Positions 25,057 to 34,179 of a stretch of 64,000 nt of DNA are shown here, one piece after another. Within the stretch, counting starts at the first letter, position 1; every line of letters starts with the position of its first letter. The translations under genes and the position numbers were made by a program. The stretch is from an uncultured Acidobacteriia bacterium (lineage in GTDB: Bacteria > Acidobacteriota > Terriglobia > Bryobacterales > Bryobacteraceae): positions 17,209 to 81,208 of the forward strand of contig CAIUOG010000045.1 in the NCBI GenBank assembly GCA_903900705.1, written 5' to 3'. Below the pieces are notes generated by a model. That model did not search any database. It had not been told where the DNA came from and saw only the letters and a list, made by a program, of their open reading frames with translations.

Positions 25057-25098
25057 GGCTCCGACGAGGGGGCTCCGACGAGGGGGCTCCGACGAGGG
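25057..25098. repeat. Three tandem 14-bp repeats in the transporter leader
   Basis: GGCTCCGACGAGGG occurs three times in perfect tandem at 25057-25070, 25071-25084 and 25085-25098. They start 29 bases upstream of the transporter start codon, in the leader between nirD and the transporter. Variation in copy number would change the distance between any upstream promoter or processing site and the start. Confidence 0.85.
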
Positions 25099-25207
25099 AG
25101 ATCTGCGTGAGCACAAGGGATGCCCGTTTGCATCCGCATCGCGATCGAATGAGGCCCTCCAACACTGAGGGGAAGTGCCGTAAAACCGAGTGCCGCGCGG
25201 CGACTGC

Positions 25208-25561
25208 TCAGGCCGCGTCGGATTCGAAAGCCCGGTGACCAGCGTCGAGATCGACCAGAATCACACCGTCTTCCACGCACGTGGGGAAGACAGCCAGGCA
25301 GGAAGGTTCGGAGGCGCGGACGGGAATGCCGGTCTCCAGGTCAAAGTGGCGCCCATGCAGAGGGCAGACAACGGCTGTGCCGGTGACCATACCGTCGCAG
25401 AGCGGGCCGCCTTTGTGCGGGCAGGCATTCTCGATGGTCAGAAAGCGTCCGTTGATATTAAAGACAGCGATTTCCAGACTGCCGACTTTTACGGACCGGC
25501 CCTCGCGGGGAGGGATGTTTTCGGTACGCGTGATTTTGGTCCAGTTGCGCTGGGTGATCAT
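25208..25561 (-). CDS. nirD: Nitrite reductase small subunit (Rieske-type)
   Basis: A 117-residue protein with one Rieske [2Fe-2S] domain. The cluster ligands are seen in ACPHKGG (Cys, His) and CPLHGRHFD (Cys, His). It is the small subunit of the NAD(P)H-dependent assimilatory nitrite reductase. Its ATG overlaps the nirB stop (ATGA at 25558), so the subunits are made in step. Confidence 0.92.
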   Translation of the reverse strand: MITQRNWTKITRTENIPPREGRSVKVGSLEIAVFNINGRFLTIENACPHKGGPLCDGMVTGTAVVCPLHGRHFDLETGIPVRASEPSCLAVFPTCVEDGVILVDLDAGHRAFESDAA

Positions 25562-27978
25562 ACGAGTTGAGGCTCCCGGGCTTTTTCAATGGCTTCAATC
25601 GGGACGAACTGCGTGGGGTTTACGGGGCGGTCGCCCTCAAGCCACGCGTCATGCGAAAGGGCTTTGGATCGGTGAAGACGTTCGAGCAGCTTCCGCTTTT
25701 CTTCGTCCGGCGCATAGACCGTGTCTTTGCGAATTTTCTCAATACCGAGGCGTTCGACGAAGTCGTAGCTGCGTTCCAGATAATTGCCGTTTTCGCGGTA
25801 ATACTGGAAGAACAGCTCACTGGCTTCGATGGCTTCCTGCCTGGTTTCGACGGTGACCAGGAGGTCCGCCTTCCGGACGGACTTACCGGCCGCGCCGCCG
25901 ACGACAATCTGCCAACTGCCATCCTGCCCGATGAGCCCGAGATCTTTCACGGTGGCTTCCGCGCAGTTCCTCGGGCACCCGACAACGCCCATCTTGAACT
26001 TGTGCGGCGTAAAGAGATTTTCGAGGCGTGCTTCGAGTTCGATACCCGTGTTGGTGGAATCCTGAACGCCAAAACGGCAGAACTCCGTGCCCACACAGGT
26101 CTTCACCATGCGGACGCCTTTGGCGTAGGCCTGCCCGGAGGGCATGCCGAGATCGCGCCAGACGGCCGGGAGATCCGCCTTTTTGACACCCAGAAGGTCG
26201 AGGCGCTGGCTGCCCGTCACCTTCACCATGGGGATCTGGTATTTGTCGGCCACATCCGCAATACGCCGCAGTTCATCGGGCGAGGTCACGCCGCCACGCA
26301 TGCGCGGGACAACGGAGAAAGTACCGTCTTTCTGGATGTTGGCGTGTACGCGGTCGTTGATGAAGCGCGCCGAGCGGTCCTCGTCGTGATCGCCGCACCA
26401 CAGCATATCGAGCATGTAACTCAGGGCGGGTTTGCAGACTTCGCAGCCTTTGCGGTTGCCGTAGATGGCGAGCACCTCTTCCACGGACTTCAGTTTCTGG
26501 CCTTTGACGATCTCGCGGAGCCGCTCATAAGAGAACGGTACGCAGGCGCACAGCGAGGTTTTGGTTTCTTCCTGGAAATCCGGCGCAACGGCGCGGAGCA
26601 GCTTCTGGCAGAGTCCCGCGCAGGTGCCGCAACTGGTGGAGGCCCTGGTCTTTTCCTTCAGTTCGGCCATGGTGGTGATGCCGTGCGCGTGGATGGAGTG
26701 GATGATGTCGCCCTTGCGGACTCCGTTGCAGCCGCAAATGGTTTCGCTGTCCGGCATGTCCGCCACTTCCAGACCCTGATCGGAGGCGGCCGGAGGGAAG
26801 AGCAACTGGCGGCGCAGAGGAGCGAGATCTGTACCGCTGCGCATCCAGTCGAGGTAGGTTTGTTCGTCTTCGACATCGCCCACCAGAATCATGCCGATGA
26901 GGCGGTTGTCTTTGATCAGCAGTTTTTTATAGGCTCCGAGCGCCGGATCTTCGTAGCGAACGGTTTCCACTCCCTCCGCCTTGTCGTCCGTCGCGCCGGC
27001 GGAGAAGATATCGATGCCCATGATTTTGAGCCGGGTCGCGGGAGCGGCCGCGGAAAAGACCGGTCCGCGGTTGTCCGTAATGGTGGCGGCCAGCACGCGC
27101 GCCTGGTCGAACAACGGCGCCACCAGGCCGAAGGTTTGTCCGCGATGCTCGGTACACTCGCCCACGGCGAAGATTTGCGGGTCGGAGGTCTCCATGAAAT
27201 CGTTGACGACGATGCCGCGATTGACCTCGATTCCGGCGATCCGGCCGAGATCGGCATTGGGTTTGATGCCCGCCGCAATCACGACGAGGTCGGCTTTGAG
27301 TTCTTCTCCGGTGGCGAAGCGCAGCCCGTCGACATGCCCGTTGCCCATGATGGCGGCGGTCTGGCGGGGCAGCATCACGCGAATGCCGAGGCCTTCGATG
27401 CGGCGCCTGAGATAGTCGCCTCCGGTGGCGTCGAGCTGGCGTTCCATGAGTGAATCCGCGAGATGAATGACGGTCACGTCACAGCCGCGAACCTGCAGAC
27501 CGCGGGCCGCTTCCAGGCCGAGCAGGCCGCCGCCGATCACGACGGTCTTCAGCCCTTTGCGGGCTTTCGCCATGAGCGCGTGGGTGTCGTCCAGAGTGCG
27601 AAATACATGGACGTTGTCCTTATCGACGCCGGGAATCGGCGGGATGAAGGCCTTGCTGCCGGTGGCGAGGATCAGCCGGTCGTAGGGCGTGGATTCGCCC
27701 TGTTCGTCGGTGACGATTCGCGCGTGACGATCAATGCCGGCAATCTTTACGCCGAGGCGGGCGCGGATCTTGTTCGACCGATACCAGTCGGCATCATTGA
27801 GAACAATTTCGTCGGCGGATTTTTCTCCGGCGAGCACAAGCGACAACATAATGCGGTTGTAATTGACGTGCGTCTCATCGCCGAAGATGGTGATATCAAA
27901 CTCCGGGTTGCGCTTGAGAATCTGTTCCACGCAGGCCACGCCGGCCATGCCGTTTCCTACAACTACGAGGCGTTTCAT
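25558..27978 (-). CDS. nirB: Nitrite reductase large subunit
   Basis: An 806-residue flavoprotein that reduces nitrite to ammonium with NAD(P)H. Domains in order: FAD/NAD-binding oxidoreductase (LVVVGNGMAGVACVEQIL at the N-terminus, second dinucleotide site VIGGGLLGLEAARGL), a BFD-like [2Fe-2S] region (ETICGCNGVRKGD, STSCGTCAGLC), a second cysteine segment (GNRKGCEVCKPAL), the ferredoxin-like half, and the siroheme/4Fe-4S site (CVGTEFCRFG and GCPRNCAE). ATG 27978 is used; it overlaps the nitrate reductase stop by four bases. HemD in the same cluster supplies the siroheme precursor. Confidence 0.95.
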   Translation of the reverse strand: MKRLVVVGNGMAGVACVEQILKRNPEFDITIFGDETHVNYNRIMLSLVLAGEKSADEIVLNDADWYRSNKIRARLGVKIAGIDRHARIVTDEQGESTPYDRLILATGSKAFIPPIPGVDKDNVHVFRTLDDTHALMAKARKGLKTVVIGGGLLGLEAARGLQVRGCDVTVIHLADSLMERQLDATGGDYLRRRIEGLGIRVMLPRQTAAIMGNGHVDGLRFATGEELKADLVVIAAGIKPNADLGRIAGIEVNRGIVVNDFMETSDPQIFAVGECTEHRGQTFGLVAPLFDQARVLAATITDNRGPVFSAAAPATRLKIMGIDIFSAGATDDKAEGVETVRYEDPALGAYKKLLIKDNRLIGMILVGDVEDEQTYLDWMRSGTDLAPLRRQLLFPPAASDQGLEVADMPDSETICGCNGVRKGDIIHSIHAHGITTMAELKEKTRASTSCGTCAGLCQKLLRAVAPDFQEETKTSLCACVPFSYERLREIVKGQKLKSVEEVLAIYGNRKGCEVCKPALSYMLDMLWCGDHDEDRSARFINDRVHANIQKDGTFSVVPRMRGGVTSPDELRRIADVADKYQIPMVKVTGSQRLDLLGVKKADLPAVWRDLGMPSGQAYAKGVRMVKTCVGTEFCRFGVQDSTNTGIELEARLENLFTPHKFKMGVVGCPRNCAEATVKDLGLIGQDGSWQIVVGGAAGKSVRKADLLVTVETRQEAIEASELFFQYYRENGNYLERSYDFVERLGIEKIRKDTVYAPDEEKRKLLERLHRSKALSHDAWLEGDRPVNPTQFVPIEAIEKAREPQLV

Positions 27979-30173
27979 TTGTGTGCTCCACTGCGTTCCA
28001 CACGGACCGCGCACTGCTTGTAATTGGGCTCGCGCGATATGGGGTCGAACGCACTTTGCGTGATTTCGTTGACGTTGGTCTCAAAAAAGTGGAAGGGCAT
28101 GAAGACCTGCCCGGGCGCGGTGATTTCGGTGAGTCGCAGTTCGACTCCGCGTGTTGCACCGCGGCGCGAAATGATGTCCACCGAGTCGTGGCTGCGCAGT
28201 CCGAGTTTCTGCGCATCACGCGGGTTGATCTCCAGCCAGGCGCGCGGCGACAAGCGTTCCAAAATGGGCACTTCTTTGGTTTTGGTGCGGGTGTGCCAGT
28301 GCTCGACGGTGCGACCGGTATTGAGAATGAACGGATAATCTCCGCCGGGCTGTTCGGGGAAAGCGGCCCAATCGGCGCAGATCAGTTTCGCTTTGCCGTC
28401 CGGCGTCTGAAAGCGCCCGTCGGCGTAAAGACGGGAGGCTCGTTCCGGGATGGTTCCTTCGGGAAGCGGCCATTGCACCGCGCCGCAGGTTGCAAGCAGT
28501 TCGTAGCTGATTCCCGAAACATCACAGAGGCGGCCACGCGAAACCATCCGCCATTCGTTGAAGGCGTCTTCCGGTTTTGTCCAGCCCCTGAAGAGTTCTT
28601 CACGGCAGCCGAGCTGCGCCGCGATGGCGAGGAAGATATCGAAGTCCGTGCGCGCTTCGCCCGGAGGCGGAACGGCTTTGTTGACCTTGCTGACACGCCG
28701 TTCCGAGTTGGTGTAGGTGCCTTCTTTTTCGCCCCAGATGGCAGCGGGAAGAACGAGGTCAGCCAGTTCCGTGGTGGGCGTTGGATGATAGCCATCCTGT
28801 ACGACGAGGAAATCGAGATTGGAAAGGCCGTGACGCAACAGGCCCTGATTCGGATAAGACACAAGCGGATTCGTCGCGATGACCCACAGCGCGCGAATCT
28901 TTTTCGAAACGGTGGCTTCGATGATGTCCGGATAGGCGAGGCCACGCTTGCGGGGCAGCCTTGTTTCATCCACGCCAAGGCGGGCGGCGAGTTCCGCGCG
29001 GTCCGCCGGGTCTTCGAATTTGCGGTAACCGGGCATGCCGGAGGTGAAACTGGCCTCGCGGGAACCCATTGCGTTGCACTGGCCGGTGATGGAAAACGGC
29101 GCGGCGCCGGCGCGGCCGATTTTGCCGGTGAGCAGCGCCAGATTGCAGATGGCGTTCACGGTCTGCGTGCCGATGGTGCTGTGATTCACGCCCATGGTCC
29201 AGCCGATGAAGCCGGATTCGGCGCGCCCGTAGAGGAATGCCGTTTTGAAGATGATGTCCTGGCTGAGGCCGGTGAGTTCGGCAACGCGTTCGGGCGTGTA
29301 GGCCGCGAGGAACGTTTCCAGCTCCGCGAAGCCCGTGGTGTGCCGCGCGATGTAGTCGCGGTCAATCAGGTTGTAGTGAACCAGAATGTGCGCGATGCCG
29401 TTGAGAAGCGCGAGATCGGAACGCGGCTTCAGCGGAAGGTGCAGATCCGCCATCATAGCGGTCTTGGTGACGCGCGGATCGGCCACAATCAGCGTCTGGT
29501 TGGGGTTCGATTCCAGATACTGGCAGAGAATCGGGTGATTATCGGCGAGATTCGCGCCGATCAGCAGCACCACGTCGGCACGTTCCATGTCTTCGTAATT
29601 GCCGGGAGGTCCGTCGCTGCCGAACGACAGCTTATAGCCGGAGACGGCTGTGGCCATGCAGAGCGTGGTGTTGCCGTCGTAATTGCTGGCGCCGAAGCCG
29701 AGTTGCACCAACTTGCCCAGCGTGTAGAACTCTTCGGTCACCAACTGGCCGGTACTGATGACGCCAAGGGCCTCGGGGCCATACTGCGACTGCACCTTGC
29801 GGAAGCGATCGACCATGGTTGCCAGAGCTTCTTCCCAGCTCACGCGCCGCAGTTGGCCGTTCTTTCGGAGCAGAGGGTACTTCGCGCGATTTTCAGCGTC
29901 GATGGTGTAGTGCTCCGACAGCCCCTTGGGGCACAGCTTGCCGCGGTTCACCGGATGTGAGGCCAGCGGTCTGGATGCGACCGCCCTGCCTTCTTTCACG
30001 CCGATCTCTATGCCGCAGCCCACTGAACAATACCCGCATGTGGTGGGTACCCACTGGTCGGGAATTTTCTGCGCGGAAGTATAGCCGGTGGATTCGCTCC
30101 GCCCGTATTTGTATTCCTCCGAGAGGTTATCGAGACCAATGAGGCGCTTCCAATCCATCGGCCGTATTTTCAT
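27975..30173 (-). CDS. nasA: Assimilatory nitrate reductase catalytic subunit
   Basis: A 732-residue molybdopterin oxidoreductase. The N-terminal [4Fe-4S] ligands are in TTCGYCSVGCGIEIG followed by KLCPKG, and the cofactor domains follow (GANLADNHPILCQYL, IATNPLVSYPNQ, VVQDGYHPTPTTELADLVLP, FILNTGRTVEHWHTRTKT). It fits bacterial NasA/NasC-type nitrate reductases. It has no C-terminal BFD-like electron-input domain. The next gene upstream codes a four-cluster Fe-S protein fused to a membrane anchor, so electrons may come from the quinol pool. The gene overlaps both neighbours by four bases. Another small oxyanion substrate is possible, but the NirBD and NarK neighbours argue for nitrate. Confidence 0.88.
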   Translation of the reverse strand: MKIRPMDWKRLIGLDNLSEEYKYGRSESTGYTSAQKIPDQWVPTTCGYCSVGCGIEIGVKEGRAVASRPLASHPVNRGKLCPKGLSEHYTIDAENRAKYPLLRKNGQLRRVSWEEALATMVDRFRKVQSQYGPEALGVISTGQLVTEEFYTLGKLVQLGFGASNYDGNTTLCMATAVSGYKLSFGSDGPPGNYEDMERADVVLLIGANLADNHPILCQYLESNPNQTLIVADPRVTKTAMMADLHLPLKPRSDLALLNGIAHILVHYNLIDRDYIARHTTGFAELETFLAAYTPERVAELTGLSQDIIFKTAFLYGRAESGFIGWTMGVNHSTIGTQTVNAICNLALLTGKIGRAGAAPFSITGQCNAMGSREASFTSGMPGYRKFEDPADRAELAARLGVDETRLPRKRGLAYPDIIEATVSKKIRALWVIATNPLVSYPNQGLLRHGLSNLDFLVVQDGYHPTPTTELADLVLPAAIWGEKEGTYTNSERRVSKVNKAVPPPGEARTDFDIFLAIAAQLGCREELFRGWTKPEDAFNEWRMVSRGRLCDVSGISYELLATCGAVQWPLPEGTIPERASRLYADGRFQTPDGKAKLICADWAAFPEQPGGDYPFILNTGRTVEHWHTRTKTKEVPILERLSPRAWLEINPRDAQKLGLRSHDSVDIISRRGATRGVELRLTEITAPGQVFMPFHFFETNVNEITQSAFDPISREPNYKQCAVRVERSGAHK

Positions 30174-31708
30174 GCGGCCCTCCGTCCGCCGGAGGTAAAG
30201 GCCGCGGCGATGTTCTTTGGCACCACGCTGACGAAGAATAAATAGCGCCCGAGCATCTCACCCGCCAGCGCCGCCGCGAACGCCAGCGCGGCTAAGAGGG
30301 GAGAGGTAGTCTTCAGCGGAATCACCATGCCCGCCGCGATGAGAATCACGAGTCGCGTGACGAACAATGCGCGCAAACGCCCAGCCAGCAGCACCGATGA
30401 GGAGCGCAGTTCGAAGACATCCGACTGCGACAGCCAGAGGAACCTGCCTGACTGCACCATGAGTTGCGCGGCCGCGCCGGCCACGGACGCGAAGAGTACG
30501 GCGGGCGGCAGGTTCGGAATCAGTGCGTGAACGAAGCCCGGACCCAGCAGGAGCGCGGTGGAAAAGAATTCGGCCACCGTATAGCCGCTGAACCAGGCGG
30601 GGCGCGCCCGCACAATGTAGATTCGCGCGGAGCAGGTGATTCCGGCGATGCCGGCCAGGGCGGTCGCAAACCCGGCCGCGTTCCGCCCCGGGAGACCAAA
30701 GAACAGCATGCCGGCAAAGGCACTGGCGGCGCCCGCAAAAAGGGACAGGGTCAGGACTTCGCGGCTCAGCCAGGAGCGCCGCAAGCCCCGCAGGGCTTTC
30801 CACGCGTGAACCGGGCGGCCCAGGTGGAGAGTGGAAGCCCCAAGGCTCATGCCGGCGAGGGTGAGTGAGGCGAGGGCGGCAACTCTGAGGTCGGTTGCGC
30901 CCCCGCCGAAACCCAGCATCCAGAGCGCGATGAACGCGCCCACGCACAACTGCGTGACCACCAGCATGAAAACCAGCGGCCAGTGCGGATGCTCGGGTTC
31001 CACGCGGTTGGTATCGACACGGCCGAGATCCGGCGTCAGATTTTCGGGCAGCGTGACGCGGGTGGTGGAGATGCTGTCATCGGCCGATGGCAGGCCGGGC
31101 GCATTGGCGGAGAGGTAGTCGCGCCGCCACTCCGCGATGTTGACGATTTCGATGGCGATGGCGCCTTCCGGGCAGGCCGCCACGCAGGCCGGAGCCATGT
31201 CATCACTCAGGCGGTTGTGGCACATATCGCACTTGCCCACCACGCCGCGTTCGGGGTTGTACTGGGGCACGCCATAAGAGCAGTTCCAGGTGCAGTACTG
31301 GCATCCGATGCAGGCATCGGCGCTGTGCAGGACCACTCCGGTGATCGGGCTTTTCGTATAAGCCTCGACCGGGCAACCGATCAGGCAGGACGGCTCCACG
31401 CAGTGATTGCAGCCCATGGAAAGGTGATGCCGCTGCGTGTGCGGATAATAGCCGCCTTCGACTTCGCCGACGCGACGCCAGTTCAGTTCGGCCGGGTTGC
31501 CATTCTGCTCATTGCAGGCCACGACGCAGCACTTACAGCCGATGCACTTCGTCATGTCGAAGTGAAAGCGATATTGTTCGCCCGCTTCGAGCGGACGTTC
31601 GGGGATCAGGCGCGCGGGCTGGATTTGCACCAAACCCTTTATTGCGGGATAAGCCGATGGCGCCGCGGTGTAGAGCAGCGGGCTTTCCATTAACGGCAGC
31701 GTCGTCAT
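30170..31708 (-). CDS. Fused DmsB-like Fe-S and DmsC-like membrane subunit
   Basis: A 512-residue fusion. Residues about 45-215 carry four ferredoxin-type cysteine groups (CIGCKCCVVAC, MGCNHCVEPSCLIGC, CIGCQYCTWNC, CDMCHNRL with APACVAACP), as in DmsB/NrfC electron-transfer subunits. Residues about 245-510 have eight or so membrane segments like the DmsC/NrfD-type quinol-oxidising anchor. In DMSO reductase these are separate proteins. As the first gene of the nitrate cluster, it probably takes electrons from menaquinol for the nitrate reductase subunit that follows. No Tat signal is seen on either subunit, so the complex should face the cytoplasm. Confidence 0.85.
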   Translation of the reverse strand: MTTLPLMESPLLYTAAPSAYPAIKGLVQIQPARLIPERPLEAGEQYRFHFDMTKCIGCKCCVVACNEQNGNPAELNWRRVGEVEGGYYPHTQRHHLSMGCNHCVEPSCLIGCPVEAYTKSPITGVVLHSADACIGCQYCTWNCSYGVPQYNPERGVVGKCDMCHNRLSDDMAPACVAACPEGAIAIEIVNIAEWRRDYLSANAPGLPSADDSISTTRVTLPENLTPDLGRVDTNRVEPEHPHWPLVFMLVVTQLCVGAFIALWMLGFGGGATDLRVAALASLTLAGMSLGASTLHLGRPVHAWKALRGLRRSWLSREVLTLSLFAGAASAFAGMLFFGLPGRNAAGFATALAGIAGITCSARIYIVRARPAWFSGYTVAEFFSTALLLGPGFVHALIPNLPPAVLFASVAGAAAQLMVQSGRFLWLSQSDVFELRSSSVLLAGRLRALFVTRLVILIAAGMVIPLKTTSPLLAALAFAAALAGEMLGRYLFFVSVVPKNIAAAFTSGGRRAA

Positions 31709-32130
31709 TAGTCCGGCCTCCCTTCAAAGACACGTGTCCCCCTGTCGCGCCGGAAGAGGCGCGGTGAGTGACGCGAATAAATTCGAGGCGCGCAGAGCAA
31801 AAAGCTATGCGTACCAACAGAGTTATTTTTTTACTTGAATCGGCTCCGCCTGGAGCCTAAGGTGAGAACCGACAGGGGTTCCGGGATTGCCCCGGAAAAC
31901 CCGTTTGTTTCGCGGCGAGCTACTGCCAGACTAGCAGCAGAGCGCTGGTTTTGAAAAGTCTGCGTTGAAAGAAACTTTTTATCGGTCTGATTGATTGGAT
32001 TGGAAGTGTCGTCATCCGCACAGGGCCGGGGCGGGAGTTGGAGGGGTATCCACAAATCTGCTTCAACATCCCGCAAGTCGATCCGCGTCCGGGCAGCAAC
32101 GGGGGAAAAACCGTTTAGTACTCTGAACCC
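31709..32130. other. Divergent promoter region of the nitrate operon and the sulfatase
   Basis: This 422-bp region has no gene. It contains two hairpins: CGCGCC/GGCGCG around a six-base loop at 31746-31763, and TTCCGGG/CCCGGAA with a five-base loop at 31879-31897. The first lies within 60 bases of the nitrate operon start and could belong to its leader RNA. The loop does not match the A1/G4 pattern known for ANTAR-type nitrate leaders. An AT-rich stretch at 31820-31850 may hold promoter elements. Confidence 0.45.
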
Positions 32131-33651
32131 ATGACTCGGGCCGATTTTCTGAAGACGCTGGGAGTTGCGGCGCTGGCGAGCGGGGCTTCGTCGGGAAAGC
32201 GTCCGAATGTCCTGTTTATCGCGGTGGACGACCTGCGGCCGGAACTGGGCATTTACGGCGCCGGTCATGTGCACAGCCCCCGGATCGACGCTCTTGGCCG
32301 GAGCGGGACGGTGTTCACGCATGCGTATTGTCAGCAGGCGGTGTGCAATCCGTCGCGCGCCAGCCTGATGACCGGACTGCGGCCCGATACGCTGCGGGTC
32401 TGGAATCTGCAGACCGATTTCCGTAAGACCAAACCCGAAGCCGTCACCGTCACCCAGGCGTTTATGGCGGCGGGCTATCACGCGGTGAGCATCGGCAAGA
32501 TCTTCCACAACGTGTTGCCGGATCCCGCTTCGTGGAGCGAACCGGAGATGCACCTCGAGGGCTACCCGTTCGACCCCGACGCGGTGTATCGGAGCGATGA
32601 CGATACGGTCTGGATCGAGCATCGCAAGGAGCAACTCAAGGCCGCGGGGGAGGAAAAGCGGCATATCGACCCATACGGGCAGTGGTATCTGAAGAGCGCG
32701 GCGACGGAAGGTCCGGATGTGCCCGATAACGCTTATTATGATGGCGCGCAAACCGACGCGGCGATTCGGAAACTCGGCGAACTGAAAGCTCGAAAGCAGC
32801 CGTTTTTCTTCGGAGTCGGGTACTACCGTCCGCATCTGCCGTTCAACGCGCCGAAGAAGTACTGGGATCTGTATGATCGGGCGAGCCTTCCACTCTCGCC
32901 CAATCCGTTCCTGCCGAAGAATGCGCCGCCGATGGCGGCCAACATGAATCGCGAACTGCGCGGCTACCGGGACTTCGCCAACGTGCCGACGCCCCACGAG
33001 GGTTCGGTCAGCGAAGCGGAGGCGCGGCGGCTTCGCCACGGTTACTTCGCGTGCGTCAGTTACGTTGACGCGCAGATCGGCAGGCTGCTGGACGAGTTGG
33101 ACCGCCTGGGCATTGCCGACAACACGATTGTGGTTCTCTGGGGCGATCATGGCTGGAAACTGGGCGACCACAATGGCTGGGGCAAGATGACGAATTACGA
33201 GATCGACACCCGCGTCCCGCTGATTGTTCGCGCGCCCGGCATGCGGGGAGGGCAGGTCTGCCAGCGGATGGTGGAACTGGTGGATCTGTATCCGACGCTT
33301 TGCGAACTGGCCGGCATTGCCCGGCGGCCGGAACTGGAAGGCACGAGCGTGGTTCCTCTGTTGCGCGAGCCGAAGCGCCCCTGGAAGCCCGCCGTGTTCA
33401 GCCAGTTCCTGCGGGACGGCATCTGGGTTGCGCCCGATGGGGTGGTCTACATGGGCTACAGCATTCGCACGGAGCAATATCGCTATGTGGAATGGTTCCG
33501 CTGGCAGGACAAAGTCCAGGTGGCTACGGAGCTCTATGATCTGCGGCGCGATCCGCTGGAGAACGTGAGTCTGAAAGATGCGCACGAACTGCGGAAGAAG
33601 CTGGCGTTGCAGTTGCATGCCGGCTGGCGCGCCGCGTCACGAACTTTGTAG
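32131..33651 (+). CDS. Iduronate-2-sulfatase-like sulfatase
   Basis: A 506-residue sulfatase of the alkaline-phosphatase-like superfamily. The N-terminus (MTRADFLKTLGVAALASGAS) resembles a short export signal. The formylglycine motif is CNPSRAS with C72 as the residue to be modified; metal ligands are seen in LFIAVDDLRPELG and WGDHGWKLGDH. The order and spacing are those of iduronate-2-sulfatase-like enzymes (GVGYYRPHLPF, YFACVSYVDAQIG). It removes sulfate esters from carbohydrates; the substrate is not known. No sulfatase-maturing enzyme lies in the window. Its last 15 bases overlap the convergent DinB gene. Confidence 0.88.
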   Translation: MTRADFLKTLGVAALASGASSGKRPNVLFIAVDDLRPELGIYGAGHVHSPRIDALGRSGTVFTHAYCQQAVCNPSRASLMTGLRPDTLRVWNLQTDFRKTKPEAVTVTQAFMAAGYHAVSIGKIFHNVLPDPASWSEPEMHLEGYPFDPDAVYRSDDDTVWIEHRKEQLKAAGEEKRHIDPYGQWYLKSAATEGPDVPDNAYYDGAQTDAAIRKLGELKARKQPFFFGVGYYRPHLPFNAPKKYWDLYDRASLPLSPNPFLPKNAPPMAANMNRELRGYRDFANVPTPHEGSVSEAEARRLRHGYFACVSYVDAQIGRLLDELDRLGIADNTIVVLWGDHGWKLGDHNGWGKMTNYEIDTRVPLIVRAPGMRGGQVCQRMVELVDLYPTLCELAGIARRPELEGTSVVPLLREPKRPWKPAVFSQFLRDGIWVAPDGVVYMGYSIRTEQYRYVEWFRWQDKVQVATELYDLRRDPLENVSLKDAHELRKKLALQLHAGWRAASRTL

Positions 33652-34173
33652 CGCGCGCCGAAGCCGGGTGATCTGGTAGCGGTGATGTTGCAGATGGGAG
33701 CGAAGGAACAGCAGTGCGCCGTTGGCGGTGGTCCAGCCGCCGAAGGGATGACGGAAGACGCCTTGCCGCTGATCCACGGGGGAGAGGCTTTCAAGAAAGC
33801 CGGCCAGTTCAGTGCGATCCGACTCCCAGGCCCGCAGAAGGGCGGACAGATCGCGCCCGGTCGCGGTGGGCAGGATCGATTGCACGGCGGCAGGAACCTT
33901 GACGCGCGCGGGCAGGAGCATGACGGCGAGAATGCGCGCGCTGAGGAGGCGATCACGCAGGGTCACGCGGTTTTGGTCCGGCAGGTTGCGGCGCATGGTG
34001 GCCAGCACGGCCACTTCCGTTAAGCGGAGATGTTCGAGCACGTCCAGGGCGGACCAGGCCTCACCGGAGGGTCGAAAGCGCAGACATTGCGGGGACCAGG
34101 TCCGCAGTTCGGCTAACAATTGGCCGGTTTGGTGTTTCAGTTTCGCGAGCGGTCGCGTGAGAGGGGACGGCAT
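33637..34173 (-). CDS. DinB-superfamily protein
   Basis: A 178-residue four-helix protein. The DinB-type metal-binding histidines are in SALDVLEHLRLTE and in the C-terminal LRSHLQHHRYQITRL, with W-x-A near the first. The family includes thiol-dependent S-transferases; the reaction here is unknown. It starts six bases after the TetR stop, so it probably belongs to the SDR-TetR unit. Confidence 0.75.
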   Translation of the reverse strand: MPSPLTRPLAKLKHQTGQLLAELRTWSPQCLRFRPSGEAWSALDVLEHLRLTEVAVLATMRRNLPDQNRVTLRDRLLSARILAVMLLPARVKVPAAVQSILPTATGRDLSALLRAWESDRTELAGFLESLSPVDQRQGVFRHPFGGWTTANGALLFLRSHLQHHRYQITRLRRALQSS

Positions 34174-34179
34174 GGGGGC

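Noticed and set aside
31746..31763. Leader hairpin of the nitrate operon as an ANTAR-type antitermination site
   Set aside because: The six-base loop does not have the A1 and G4 pattern, only one such hairpin lies there, and no ANTAR regulator is in the window.
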